Shown: positions 10,473 to 23,100 of the stretch, piece after piece | How positions within the stretch are numbered: position 1 is the first letter of the stretch | How the letters are laid out: each line of letters opens with the position of its first letter | Origin: Utricularia gibba | Lineage: Eukaryota; Streptophyta; Magnoliopsida; Lamiales; Lentibulariaceae | DNA length: 64,000 bases | Reading direction: 5' to 3' | NCBI GenBank assembly: GCA_002189035.1 | Contig: NEEC01000011.1 | Span: 2,542,001 to 2,606,000 of the forward strand | Translations under genes and position numbers: made by a program | Notes under the pieces: model-generated | Databases searched by the model: none | What the model saw: only the letters and a program-made list of their open reading frames with translations | What the model was told of the DNA's origin: nothing

Positions 10473-13400
10473 ATGGCTCCTCGCTCTAGCAAGAGCAAAG
10501 GGAACCCCAAGAGCAAGACTGACAAGAAGAAGAAGGAGGAAAAAGGTAAGCCCAGAACCCACTCACCCAGAGGCAAGCAGTGCCTGTGCGTTTCACCCCT
10601 TTCTCCCGTTCTGAATGCGTTGTGTTGTGCCCCGCAGTCGTGCCCACCGTCGTGGATGTCACCGTAATCACCCCGTATGAAACCCAGCTCGTCCTTAAGG
10701 TACCACCATTTTCTCCTCCTTGGTTTCATCGAAGCGGCGTTTGCTCATTGGCTGCGTTCAGGGTATCTCCACTGACAAGATTCTCGACGTCAAGAAGCTG
10801 TTGGCTGCCAACCTTGAGACTTGCCATCTCACAGACTTCTCTCTTTCCCACGAAGTTAGTGAAATTGCATTGGCTCCTCTTTTTTACTATTATTATTGCT
10901 TTCATCCCCCCATCTTTCCTCTTACATATAATTCTGTTCTCATCCCTTCATTTTCATTTTTTTCATCTTCACACTTCACGATAATGGCGATGATCATCCC
11001 TGTTTTCAGCACTAGTTTCAACTTCCTTTTGTATGGCTTTCGAATTTACGACCGTACAAGTTAGGGTTGGATTTAGAAAGAAATGGGTGTGTAGTAATTG
11101 ACATGGTGGTGTGGGGGCAGGTGAAAGGCCAGAAATTGAACGACAAGGTAGAGGTGGTTAGCCTCAAGCCATGTCTGCTCAGAATGAACCAAGGTAGTGC
11201 AACTCTACTTGCCCTGTCGACTTATTTTCTTTTATGGGTATTTTGATTTTGGAGTTGTGACGAGATTTCGGTACATTAGTGCTGGTATGATCGCGTCTAT
11301 TGTCGAAAGAATGAAGGAGATGGATTACTTGCAGAAATGGGATTAGGTTCTAATAACTATCAATGTTGTCCAAGGGAATGTGATTTGGTTTGTATGGAGG
11401 GAATTTGGCTTTTCTTTTCTTGGTTACGTCTTTCCATATTTGTCTTCTTTTTTTTTGAATATTGGATTTACATAAAGAAAAGAAGGTGGACTAAAATCGA
11501 ATTATTAAATGTTTGGTACTGGTAGTGGGTCCCAGGCGGATATTCTCTGTTAAACGAGATATTTTTGCCACTGTTTGTCTTGTGAATAACGGAATTACCA
11601 TTGTTGATCGTTGCAGAGGACTACGCGGATGAGTCGCGCGCGGTATCTCATGTTCGGAGAGTACTTGACGTCATCGCGTGTACAACGCGCTTCGCCAAGC
11701 CGAAATGCGGCGGCGGTGGTGGAGGAGCGGAATCTCGACCGAAGAAGAGTAGTAAGGTCCAGCCGACGAGGGCGGTTGCGGAGGCTCCGGATGTTGAATC
11801 GGTGTGTACGGCGACCGCGAAGCAGGCAGTTGCTACGAGCTATGATATGGTCGCGATTCATCCAATCCCGAAGCTCTCGGATTTTTATGAGTTCTTCAAC
11901 TTCTCCCACGTTACTCCGCCCATACTACGTGCGTTGCTTTTTTTTTTTTTTTTCCTGTTTCGGATTTGCGTTCTTGCAGATGAAAATCCGGCAACATTCT
12001 GTGAATGCAGATATCAAAAGATTGGATAGCAAGGATGGAGAAACGCGACGAGAGGGCGATTACTTCGAAATGCAGGTGTCTATTTATAGTAGTGGCGTTA
12101 TCAACTTTGAACAAGGCTTTACATGTCGAGCACACTTTGGCTAATCTTATTACGCTGCAGTAAACATTTTTTTCAAGGCTACTGCAGCGCTGCTGTACTC
12201 AAGTGGCATATGTTACTTAAGATTTTTCGAGAATTATCTTTTGACTGAGGCTGGTTTTGGCTAAATGAGCAAAATTCTGGAGGGGCTGATGATGGCATGT
12301 CTTTATTTATGCAGATAAAGTTATGTAACGGGAAGATAGTTCAAGTAATGGCATCAGTGAAGGGGTTTTACACTTTGGGAAAGCAATTGTTGCATAGTCA
12401 TTCGCTGGTGGATCTTCTACAACAACAAAGTCAAGCTTTCGCCAATGTGGGTGATTCTGAATTTTTTTTTTCTTTTTGCTAATAATCAGGTGTCACGATA
12501 TGCCTGGGGGATACGTAATCTTATAATATTTTTTTTTGTAGGCATATGCATCCTTGATGAAAGCATTTTCTGAACATAACAAGGTAATACTGTATTCGGT
12601 TTCGTCCCCACTTGCATCTGTTGGTGATTCCGTTGAAAATTGAGTAAATATGTTTCTCTTTCAGTTTGGCAACCTTCCCTATGGTTTCCGTGCCAACACC
12701 TGGCTTGTTCCGCCAACCATCACCAATTCTTCATGGAATTATGTGCCCCTTGCTGCAGAGGATGAAAACTGGGGAGGAAATGGTGGAGGGCAGGGAAGGT
12801 TAGGAGAATATGATCGTAGGCCATGGTTTAGATACTTTGAGATATTGGCAAATCTACCTTGCAAAACTGAAGAGGAAAGAGTTGTCCGAGATAGGAAGGC
12901 ATTTTTGGTTCATAATCTGTTTCTAGATGTGTCAATTTTTAAAGCTGTGTCAGAAATAGACAAAGTTGCACGCTCTGCTTCTGGTGATACCTCAAAATGC
13001 CCCCCGGGATCAATTGCACATGAAAGTCGGATTGGAGATCTTTCTGTAACAATCAGAAGAGATCAGTCAGAAGCAACTTGGGAGAGAGGGGCCAAGATCA
13101 TCGGCTGCAGATCTGCTGATGAATCTACAATGGATGTGTCTCGAAGAAATTTGCTTAAAGGGCTAACTTCTGATGAAAATGTGGTCGTACAAGTAAGTCT
13201 CGCATACTAAAATTCCACATCTGAAGGCTGGTGGGTACTTTTGCTCAAAGCTGCTTAATCTTAATTGCTTTTCCTTAAAGCCTCTCACATGTCAATTAGG
13301 TACTTATTCATATAGCATGCCGAAATTGCAAAGAAGAATATTGGAAAAACCTATTTCTCCACTATATGCTTTAAATGGAACTAGTCTTAAAAAGGGTGCT

Positions 13401-16400
13401 CGAGATGACCCTTTTCCTCCAGCAGATTTGGGCTTGCTACTGTTCGTTTTCTAATATGTCTGCTTTATTGATGTGAGTGTCTGGCCATCCATTCCAGGAT
13501 ACTGAAGCATTGGGTGTTGTGGTTGTAAGACATTGTGGCTATACTGCAACTGTCAAGGTTGTCGGGGACACGAAGAATGGAAAGAGACATCTGGAAGATA
13601 TAGATATTGAGGATCAACCTGAAGGTGGAGCAAATGCTCTGAATGTTAATAGGTTAGTATTAACTATTTCTTTAATGTCACTCCTCAGGATTGTGATGCC
13701 TGGAGTTAAGAATTGGTTTATTGTTGTACGGCCGTTGCTTGTTGAGAGATCTGTAGCTTTTAGATGAGGATTGTCATTGATGGGATTTCGTGTCACAAAT
13801 TGGATGAGATAATTTTGACCTGATCAACAAATTGGTGTATTTTACAGTTTAAGAGCAATTCTCCACAAGCCATCACCGGAATCTTTGATTGGTGGTCATA
13901 GTCATCTATCTGATTCACTTGCTATTGAAAATTCGAAAGCTCTAGTAGAGAAAGTTATCAAAGACAGTCTGTCAAAGCTGGATGAGAACACTGATACCAC
14001 AGAAAACTCGATAAGATGGGAACTTGTTTCTTGTTGGGTGCAGCATCTACAGAAGCAGGAAACACCAGGAGATGGCAATTCGGGTAGTAATAAAGATGAT
14101 AAGAAGATTGAATCTGCAGTTAAAGGGCTTGGAAAACAGTTTAAAATGTTGAAGAAGAGGGAAAAGAAAATGAGTTCCCCTAATGGTGATGCTGAAGAGA
14201 ATACACTTGGATCGAGTAACCGAGACCTGGAGACAAGTACAGATGAGGCCAAGGTCGACGATTCCAATTATGAATTACACAAATATATTTCTGAAGATGC
14301 GTTTACGCGATTGAAGCAAATTGGTGTTGACCTTCACACTAAGGTACCTTTTCTCTTCTTTTGAATATTTCGTTGATCCATGAAATTATGTTATTGATCT
14401 CCATGGCTGGTCCCTGAAAAAATGGCCTGCCTTTTTTAAAAAAGAAAATTATTTTTATGATCCACTGCTTCCCATGCAGACCGTGGATGAGCTTTTGAAG
14501 ATGGCACATGAGTACTATCAAGATATTGCTTTGCCGAAACTGGTATAATATAAGTTTATAGTGAACTAGAAATGTGAAGTTTTTTTGTTTCCTATTTACA
14601 TATTCCCATTCTGTAATCTTTTCAGGTCACGGATTTCGCATCTCTTGAACTTTCCCCTGTTGATGGTCGTACTCTTACTGACTTCATGCATCTTAGGGGA
14701 CTACAGATGCGTTCCTTAGGTCGTGTGGTGGGTTGACGATCTCTATTGTTTCTCAATTATAAAAAGTCTCCATGATATGGCTTTTGAACATCAAAAAACA
14801 TCGATTTCTTGCAGGTTGACCTTGCAGTTAAGCTTCCTCACATACAGTCTCTTTGTATTCATGAGATGGTGGCACGTGCTTTTAAGCATGTTCTTCGAGC
14901 TGTAGTTGCATCTGTCGAGAGCATAGATAACATGTCTGCTGCCATCGCCTCATGTTTAAATTTTTTGCTGGGATATTCCGATGTTGATCAAAATCTCAAA
15001 TTACAATGGATAAAGAGCTTTTTGGAGAGAAGATTTGGATGGAAACTGAAAGATGAACTACAGCACATAAGGAAGATATCAGTTCTCCAGGGACTTTGCC
15101 ACAAGGTTCCCTTTGAAATGATTTGTAAACACCATCTATCTGAAATACTCACCACTTCCCTTTAGGTTGGACTAGAGTTGGCTGCTAAGGACTACGATTT
15201 GGAGAGTTCCAGCCCATTCGAGAGTTCGGACATCATCAGTATAGTGCCAGTCTGTAAGGTATACTCATGGTTCTTTTTGGAATAATAGATTTCTTTACTC
15301 ATCCTTTCTTTGGCCAATTCAGCATGTAGGGTGCTCCTCTGCGGATGGCCGAACTCTGCTTGAATCATCGAAGATTGCTCTGGACAAGGGGAAGCTAGAA
15401 GATGCCGTTAACTATGGAACAAAGGTACCATAGCTGTACTTCCTAGATTATGTGTGCAATATTCTCAAATCTCACTTTGAAATTGTTATAATGAAAGGCT
15501 CTGGCGAAGATGATAGCTGTATGCGGTCCATATCACCGAACGACTGCAAGTGCCTACAGTCTTCTTGCTGTTGTTCTGTATCATACTGGAGATTTCAATC
15601 AGGTAGAATTAGACTTCTGTGCTTCCAACTTAAAGAGCGGTTTGAAGGAGCTTTGCATGAACCCTCATTTCTTCTGAGAAGCATAAACCTCATCTCTTGA
15701 TTCTCATGCAGCCTTTCTGTTTTCTTCTGACACCAAACTGTAACTGTTCCTTGTTAGGCAACAATATACCAGCAGAAAGCACTTGATATCAATGAAAGAG
15801 AGCTCGGGCTTGATCATCCAGATACCATGAAGAGCTACGGGGATCTGTCAGTGTTTTACTACCGTCTTCAACACATTGAGTTGGCTCTAAAGTAGGCACC
15901 AGTGTCTGCGTCTCTGAGAGACTTTCTTCACGTACTCTTTTGTGGGCTAACTCAACTTCATCTCGTCAACCATGGCAGATATGTCAACCGTGCATTGTAC
16001 CTTCTTCATTTCACATGTGGGCTTGCACACCCAAATACAGCAGCTACTTACATAAACGTGGCTATGATGGAGGAGGGTATGGGAAATGTTCATGTTGCGC
16101 TCAGATATTTGCATGAAGCTCTCAAGTGCAATCAAAGATTACTAGGAGCTGATCATATACAGGTCTGTTTTCATACTTTTAATAATTCACAAAATCATTC
16201 ATAATTCATGAACACTTTTGACACAATATTCGACACTTGGTTGCTGTGTCCTGACAGACTGCTGCTAGCTATCACGCCATTGCCATAGCTCTTTCGTTGA
16301 TGGAAGCATACACACTGAGTGTGCAGCATGAAAAAACCACCCTGCAAATTCTTCAAGCAAAACTTGGAGCAGATGATCTTCGCACGCAGGTTAAGACAAT

Positions 16401-18702
16401 TTCATTCCATTTTTTGCTCAATATAATTTGTAGGTTTAAGAATAAACTTTTATGATGGTGAAGATTCGTTTCCATTAATTCATGGTAAACGACGGGATTA
16501 GGAAATAGACTTCTTTCAACTTTGTATTAAATCTACTTTTCCAATCAGAGTTGACCAATTTTCAATCTTTTTTTCTTTTCATTGCATGGTTCCATTTGGT
16601 GTGTGAATAGCCGCATTTGTTCTGGTGCCTAGGAATCAAAGTTGCTTCAGTACTAGTGAGTGTTGCTCAATTCACCAGTAAACTGCAGGATGCTGCTGCA
16701 TGGCTCGAATACTTCGAGTCAAAAGCCCTGGAACAGCAAGAAGCTGCACGGACCGGAACCCCAAAGCTGGATGCATCCATTGCCAGCAAAGGTCATCTCA
16801 GGTACTCATGTGACACCTGCATTTGACTTCGTTGTGAGCGCTCTACATGATTCTTTTATTCTTGTTTCAGTGTGTCAGATCTTCTTGACTACATTAGTCC
16901 AGATCAGGAATCAAAGGCAGGTGAAGCTCAAAGGAGGCGGCGGTCAAAGGTACAATCCGAATTGACGATCAAGTTAAATGTAGAATTTAGTATAGTGGCT
17001 GAGACCTGAAGTTATACAATTAAATCTACTTGTATGCTTCACTTTGTCTCTTAGGTTTTCCCAGTTGGTGATGCATCCCCCACGGAGCAGCACGAGGGAA
17101 ACATTGAAAGTTTCACCAGCAATGGAAGCATAGAAGTTACTGATGTGTTGGAAAATGGCCAGATAGGAGAGCATAAAGTTGAGATCAAGTCCGCCCCTGA
17201 ACAATCTGACGACAATGAAATAACAGAACAAGATAGCTCACTTCAAGAGGAACTTGACCAAGGTGTCATGTCAGATGAAGGGTGGCAGGAAGCTATTCCG
17301 AAAGGCAGATCTGGAAATGGAGCTACAAGAAAATTAAACAAGAGGCGTCCAGATCTTGCCAAGTTAAAGATAAACTCTCCTGCTTCCAACTACAAGGACA
17401 GCCTCCATAAAAAAGACACCATCCCACCGTCTAATAAGGTCCTGCCGAAGTCTGCTTCTTCCGAAGGCCCTCCACACAGAAAAGCAGCGGTAGTTGATGA
17501 TGAAGCAACGAAGGTGTCTCCAAACCTTTCAGGAGCTAAAAATTCAGTAGTGACCGTTCCTCTGCCGCCAGCAAGTCTCACAGCATTAGCATCAAAGTCC
17601 TTGTCTTATAAAGAGGTGGCAGTTGCTGCTCCAGGTACAATCTTAAAGCCTGCACCGGAGAAAGTGGAGGAAAAGCGTGCTGAAGAAACTGACATCCAGG
17701 CACGTGATGGTTCAACCGAAACAGCACAAGAGGTTCTGGAGATTGTGGTTTCACAAGATGCATCATCATTAGAATGCAGTGGACTGAAACCAGACTCCGA
17801 GGATGACAATACCGAAGAAACTGGACCTGATTCAGCAGATACCAATCCTGATAGTGATGGCACCCCGTCTCCTGTCGACCAGGAGAGACCTGCAGAAACA
17901 AATGGAAGCAAACTCTCAGCTTCCGCTGAGCCATTCAGTCCGAGCTCCTATGCTTTGGCACATGCGCTTGGCACAACTGCTGCTGCTGCTGTCTGTGATC
18001 CTGCCTCCACCCAAGGAACGTTTGTGGAACTAGTGGGATTCCCTCCAGTCACTGCCAGAGTTCCCTGCGGTCCCAGGTCACCCATGTATTATCGGGCAAG
18101 CCATGGCTTTCGAATGAGACCCGGGTATGCGAATTACCAGGTTCGGGGTTCAGACAGAAGTGGTTTTACTTCCCCGAAGACAATGAATCCACATGCCGTG
18201 GAGTATGTTCCGAAACGACCTCAGCCAACAGATGTCTCAGCTGAGGATGACAAAACTGCTGCTGATCCTTCAACTGAGTCTAATTCTGGTCCCATGAGTT
18301 CTTCCGGAGAGGAGACTCTTGATGATAATGCTGCTGCATCTAGCATCAACGGAAAAGGACTGGGTTACATCTCTGATGCAGACAGAGCCGACCTCGCGAG
18401 GCAGATACTGCTGAGCTTCATTGTAAAGTCAGTACAGCGGGCTGCTGACCCGAAGCTGCCCTCCAGCAACCGAGAAGAAGACTGCAGCATCCTTGGCAAG
18501 TTCATCTGACGCAATTGCAACAAATCCGCCCCCAGAATCCGGCGATGGCCAAAAGGGGGAGACCACAGCCACCGCCGAAGGCAAGGCTCGTGATGGGGAA
18601 GGATTTGTTCTGGTCACCAAGCGGAGGAAAAACAAGCAGCATTTCAGCAACGGCGCCCATGGCCTGTACCGTCAGCAATCCATATGCGCATCTGCTCGTT
18701 GA
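10473..18702 (+). CDS. REC/TSS-type clustered-mitochondria (CLU) TPR protein
   Basis: Large cytosolic protein of the plant REC/TSS branch of the CLU family; REC proteins set chloroplast compartment size and TSS is a suppressor of STIMPY. Exons: 10473-10545, 10638-10699, 10762-10854, 11121-11193, 11617-11928, 12011-12075, 12315-12446, 12542-12583, 12665-13192, 13498-13652, 13848-14343, 14480-14542, 14626-14727, 14815-15105, 15166-15258, 15323-15424, 15498-15602, 15758-15891, 15979-16162, 16258-16389, 16689-16801, 16871-16949, 17055-18702. Order: basic start ([15 protein letters not shown]), ubiquitin-like N domain ([17 protein letters not shown]), CLU domain (exon 9, [15 protein letters not shown]), then TPRs in exons 16-20 (for example [16 protein letters not shown]). 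Read literally the frame stops at 18509. Removing one C from CCC at 18459-18461 opens a tail ending [13 protein letters not shown] at 18702, as recalled for the family, giving 1691 residues. Last-exon frame is the main doubt. Confidence 0.88.
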
Positions 18703-19110
18703 TTGGTTAACTCCACCCTCTGCATGCTTTTTGCTGTGGAAGTATCCTTTCCAAACAAAAATGGGGTGATTGTCACTGGGTTTGTGAACTCTTGAAGATC
18801 CCATTCGAGCAAAGTTTTGTTGAGGATCATCGAAATAAAGAAACATGGCCCGAAGCTGCTGCGGCCATGGGTGGTTGTGAGGTGTAAAGATTTTACCATT
18901 TAGCATGGGCTTATGGACTAATTTAGTTCATTTAATTAGTAGCAATTGGAGGATGAGCTCATCTCATCTCTCATCCATTGGACCATGTGCACTGCAGCTG
19001 CAACTGGGGTGTGTCGCGAGGACGACGAGATCCCTTCCTTCCCTATCTTCTATCCTCCTTATCCACTTCTCAGCCAACGGTTCTCGTGTTCTCGAAAGAA
19101 GGTACGCACG

Positions 19111-19148
19111 CCCTGCCCTGCGCTGCCCTGCCCTGCGCTGCCCTGCCC
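19111..19148 (+). repeat. GC-rich 15-bp minisatellite
   Basis: The unit CCCTGCCCTGCGCTG is repeated about two and a half times without interruption. It is the only strongly GC-rich tandem array in the window and lies between genes. Confidence 0.85.
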
Positions 19149-19302
19149 TTTTCATTACACACACAAGGCATTGATGATATTCAGACACGGATTCATCAAA
19201 ACAAAACAAAATGATGCTGCAATCAGTGAGTGCTTCTTCTTCCTTCATACATGGTTTTAACTGAGACACATTGACCCAGAGTAATCCACCCCCACACACA
19301 AT

Positions 19303-19331
19303 AAAACCCTAAACCCTAAAACCTAAACCCC
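19303..19331 (+). repeat. Short telomere-like (telo-box) run
   Basis: Overlapping AAACCCTAAACCCTAAA followed by two imperfect units. One or two AAACCCTAA copies act as telo-box promoter elements in plants; the run is far too short to be a relic telomere. It lies about 840 bases before the pyrophosphatase start. Confidence 0.7.
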
Positions 19332-20085
19332 AAATGTTAGTAGTACGCGGGAGGTAAATGATATTAATGGGTGCGCCAGGAAACGACAGAGGGCCTTCAT
19401 GTCATGTACGAGTAGGACAAACGACTATGTACACGTGTCCCACCCTCCTCTCCTATCACAATTTCTAACATTTTTACTCCCATCATTATTAGCCCCGCCC
19501 CACCTCTATTTCTTTATTATGCTTGGATAAAAGTGTGAAATTAGCATTTATATTTCGAAAACAAAAAAAAAAAATACAATTTCGAACAATTTTTTAAGAA
19601 AACAAGAAATATTTCATTTAAAAAAAATCAAATTTTTTAAAAAATATTTCTTAATTTCAAGAAATTATACAGCTTATATTTTTTAGAATCAATTCTCAAG
19701 AAACATCATTCTAAAATACGAACAAATTTAATAGAAATTTTTCAAAAAAAAATCAAAATTTAAAAAGTTTCGATAAAATTTAAACATATCCGCGCTCGGA
19801 GGACGGATATCTGTTTCCTTTTATGACATCCACAAAGTTTGTTCTCACACTCGCTTTATGCATCGGGTCCGAATTCGATGTACGGCCACTCTGATATTTT
19901 CATTTTGAATTTTTGTTTTTTTTTAATTTTAATTCGTTGGACTTTGAATGTGTAACCAACGGCTGGTGGTGCGGTTGTGCACCTTAATTGGGGTGGAGTC
20001 CATTGCTGCGTATTATTTCCCTGGCATGAGATGATGATGATAAGGCAAAATTAACAACAACAACAGCAACCACGGATTTTGGTGC

Positions 20086-20093
20086 TATAAATA
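20086..20093 (+). promoter_or_regulatory. TATA box of the pyrophosphatase gene
   Basis: TATAAATA, a consensus plant TATA box, 74 bases upstream of the start codon at 20167. This would place transcription start near 20115-20125 and give a short leader. Confidence 0.65.
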
Positions 20094-20166
20094 GGGGCAC
20101 CATTTCCTCGCACCGCTTTTCTTGTGCTCTTGTTTTGTTTGTCCGGAAACTCCACTTCCTTCTCCA

Positions 20167-23100
20167 ATGGCGTTGCTACCGGATCTGGGCACTGAGATCG
20201 TCATTCCTGTGTGTGCAGCCGTCGGTATCGTGTTCTCGCTTGTGCAGTGGTACCTCGTTTCCAAAGTCAAGCTCACGCCGGGGGCCTCCACCGCCTCGGA
20301 CAATGGGAGGAATGGCTACGAGCACCTGATTGAGGAGGAGGAAGGCGTCAGCGGACATCACATCGTCGCTAAGTGCGCCGACATCCAGAGCGCTATTTCC
20401 GAGGGTCGGTGTTGCTCCAGATCTCATAGAATTACGCCAGATCTGATCCTTTCTGTGCTTCGTCTCTGTTTTCGTGTCCGCGGTTCTTGCTTTTTTTGTT
20501 CTTTCGTTTTTTGGTTTTGGTCTTGGCTGTTGGATTCTACTCTGCCTTTTGAGTTAAACACTTGGTTCATAGATCCATGTTGAATAAGAAGCTTGAGTAG
20601 TTGCCGGCGGTTTGTTTTGTTTTGTGTATACTTTTCAACATGATTTTTATGGTTCTCTTTCATTCTTCTGTGGAACAGTATTATGTTCTTACACGGCGTT
20701 GAGTTTTCCACTCCGTGGAGAAACGCCCCTATGGGTTATTTTATATATTTTATGTTTATCAGTATTAATGTTGGTTGTGGTTGGGCAGCTACTTATTGTT
20801 TTTCTTACTCCAATTTCGCTGCTTCTGTCGTTTTCATGATAAATAACTTCCATCGTTTTATTCATGCATAATTATAGATCCTATTAAATGGGGGTTGCTA
20901 GCTGCGTTTGAGGAGCCTTTTATTACATGTTATTTGAACTCTTTGCCTACTTAAGTTCGGGCGTCCAACTTAGTCCGCAGAAGCAGTTGTTTTTGGTATG
21001 GGGCTTGATCTTCTTCTGGGTAATGCATAGTAGTTTATTTGATGGTGACCTGAGTGGTAGTTCTTGTGTTACAGGTACAACGTCCTTTCTGTAGTTTCTG
21101 TGTACGGAGAATCGGTATGTGGGGATGTTCTTTGTTATATTTGCGGTCCTCATATTTGTTTCTGTGTGCATGGTTTCTTGCCTTTTTTTTTCTTTTTTTT
21201 TTTAATTATCTTGGCTGTTAAATTTCATCCTGTCTTTTGGGTTTGTATATACTTCTGAAGATAGTTTTCCGGTTCCTGGTATTGGTTTTTTCCCGGGTTT
21301 TAACTGCGTGAAGAGATGGCCCCATGGATTATATATATTTTATGTTTATCAGTAATTATGTAGGTTCTTGTTGGGCAGCAGCGCATTGTCTGTTTTTGCT
21401 CGAAATTCGTTGTTTCTCTCGCTTTATTCATGCATCATTTGTACATGGCATTAAGGGTGGTTGTTTTTGGTTGCTGATGTTTCTTTGCCTACTTGTGTTT
21501 TAGGCTTTTAACTGGTAGGAGGATAAGTTTGCATTCATCACGTCTACCTCAGTTGTCAGACTCGGTTGTATATGGTTTCGGAGCTTTTTCTTCTTCTGGG
21601 AAATGTATAAAAGTTTATTTGATGGTAACCTGAATGGTAATTTTTGTGTTACAGGTGCAACATCATTTCTGTATACCGAGTATCGGTATGTCGGGGTGTT
21701 CATGGTTATATTTGCTGTCCTCATTTTTCTCTTCTTGGGGTCAGTCAAGGGGTTCAGCACTCATAGCCAGCCCTGCACCTATGATACAGAGAAGTTGTGC
21801 AAACCTGCCCTTGCTACTGCAGCCTTCAGCACTCTATCCTTCTTGCTTGGGGCTTTCACGTCCGTTGTTTCTGGATTCCTAGGGATGAAAATTGCAACAT
21901 ATGCAAACGCTAGAACAACTTTAGAAGCAAGAAAGGGTGTTGGAAAAGCTTTTATCGTTGCCTTTAGGTCTGGTGCAGTCATGGGCTTTCTTCTTGCTGC
22001 AAATGGCCTCTTGGTTCTGTACATTGCTATCAATGTTTTCAAGATCTATTACGAAGATGATTGGGAAGGTTTGTTCGAGGCAATTACTGGCTATGGTCTT
22101 GGTGGATCCTCAATGGCATTGTTTGGAAGAGTCGGAGGTGGTATCTACACAAAAGCTGCTGATGTTGGTGCTGATCTCGTCGGAAAAGTAGAACGGAACA
22201 TCCCTGAAGACGATCCCAGGAATCCTGCTGTAAGCCTCCCTAACCATCTTTTTTTGATACTCCAAGTAAAATGTGGTCACAATTTTTTTTTTCTGTGAAC
22301 TCAGGTGATTGCTGATAATGTTGGTGACAATGTAGGAGATATTGCTGGAATGGGTTCTGATCTTTTTGGCTCTTATGCTGAATCTTCTTGTGCAGCTCTT
22401 GTTGTAGCTTCAATATCCTCTTTTGGACTGACTCATGACTTGACTGCCATGTTGTATCCCTTGCTCATTAGTTCTGTGGGAATTCTTGTCTGTCTGATCA
22501 CCACACTTTTTGCTACCGACTTTTTTGAGATCAAGGTGGTGAAGGAAATTGAGCCAGCACTAAAAAAGCAACTCATTATCTCCACAATCCTTATGACCAT
22601 CGGGATTTTCATTGTTTCCTTCACCTGCTTGCCGTCATCTTTCACCATTTTCAATTTTGGCGCACAAAAAGTTGTGAGGAACTGGTAAGCCCTAATGAAT
22701 TCCTCTTAAATGCATTCATCTCATTTTTGGTGCTTCATGTCTTAACAATTTCCGTGTTGTTTGGCTTCAGGCACCTTGCTATCTGTGTTTGTGTTGGCCT
22801 CTGGGCAGGACTCATCATTGGTTTTGTGACAGAGTACTACACCAGCAACGCATACAGGTGCAGTTCTCACAGATTTTGTGCTTATTTTTTTGTCAATCTA
22901 CTAACCTGTCCTAGTTCTCTTTTCCAGTCCTGTACAAGATGTGGCTGATTCCTGCCGAACAGGCGCCGCAACAAATGTCATTTTTGGCCTAGCGTTGGGA
23001 TACAAATCTGTTATCATTCCAATCTTTGCAATCGCAGTTAGCATATTTGTTAGCTTCTCCTTAGCTGCAATGTATGGTATTGCTGTGGCTGCCTTGGGGA

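Larger units (their letters stand above)
18703..20166. other. Spacer and promoter region of the pyrophosphatase gene
   Basis: Holds the 3' UTR of the REC/TSS gene, then a 15-bp minisatellite (19111-19148), a telomere-like AAACCCTAA run (19303-19331), an ABRE/G-box ACACGTGTCC (CACGTG at 19432-19437), an AT-rich stretch at 19540-19790 and a TATA box (TATAAATA at 20086-20093) 74 bases before the start codon. No coding region is supported. Confidence 0.5.

Noticed and set aside
10580-11064. Open frames of 114-134 codons over exons 2-3 of the REC/TSS gene
   Set aside because: They run through introns in a frame different from the conserved exons; the exon model with in-phase splice sites explains the region.
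18502-18906. 134-codon minus-strand open frame at the end of the REC/TSS gene
   Set aside because: Overlaps the conserved C-terminal coding sequence on the other strand and has no domain.
19303-19331. Interstitial telomere as evidence of a chromosome fusion
   Set aside because: Only about two to four units, imperfect. It fits a telo-box promoter element better.
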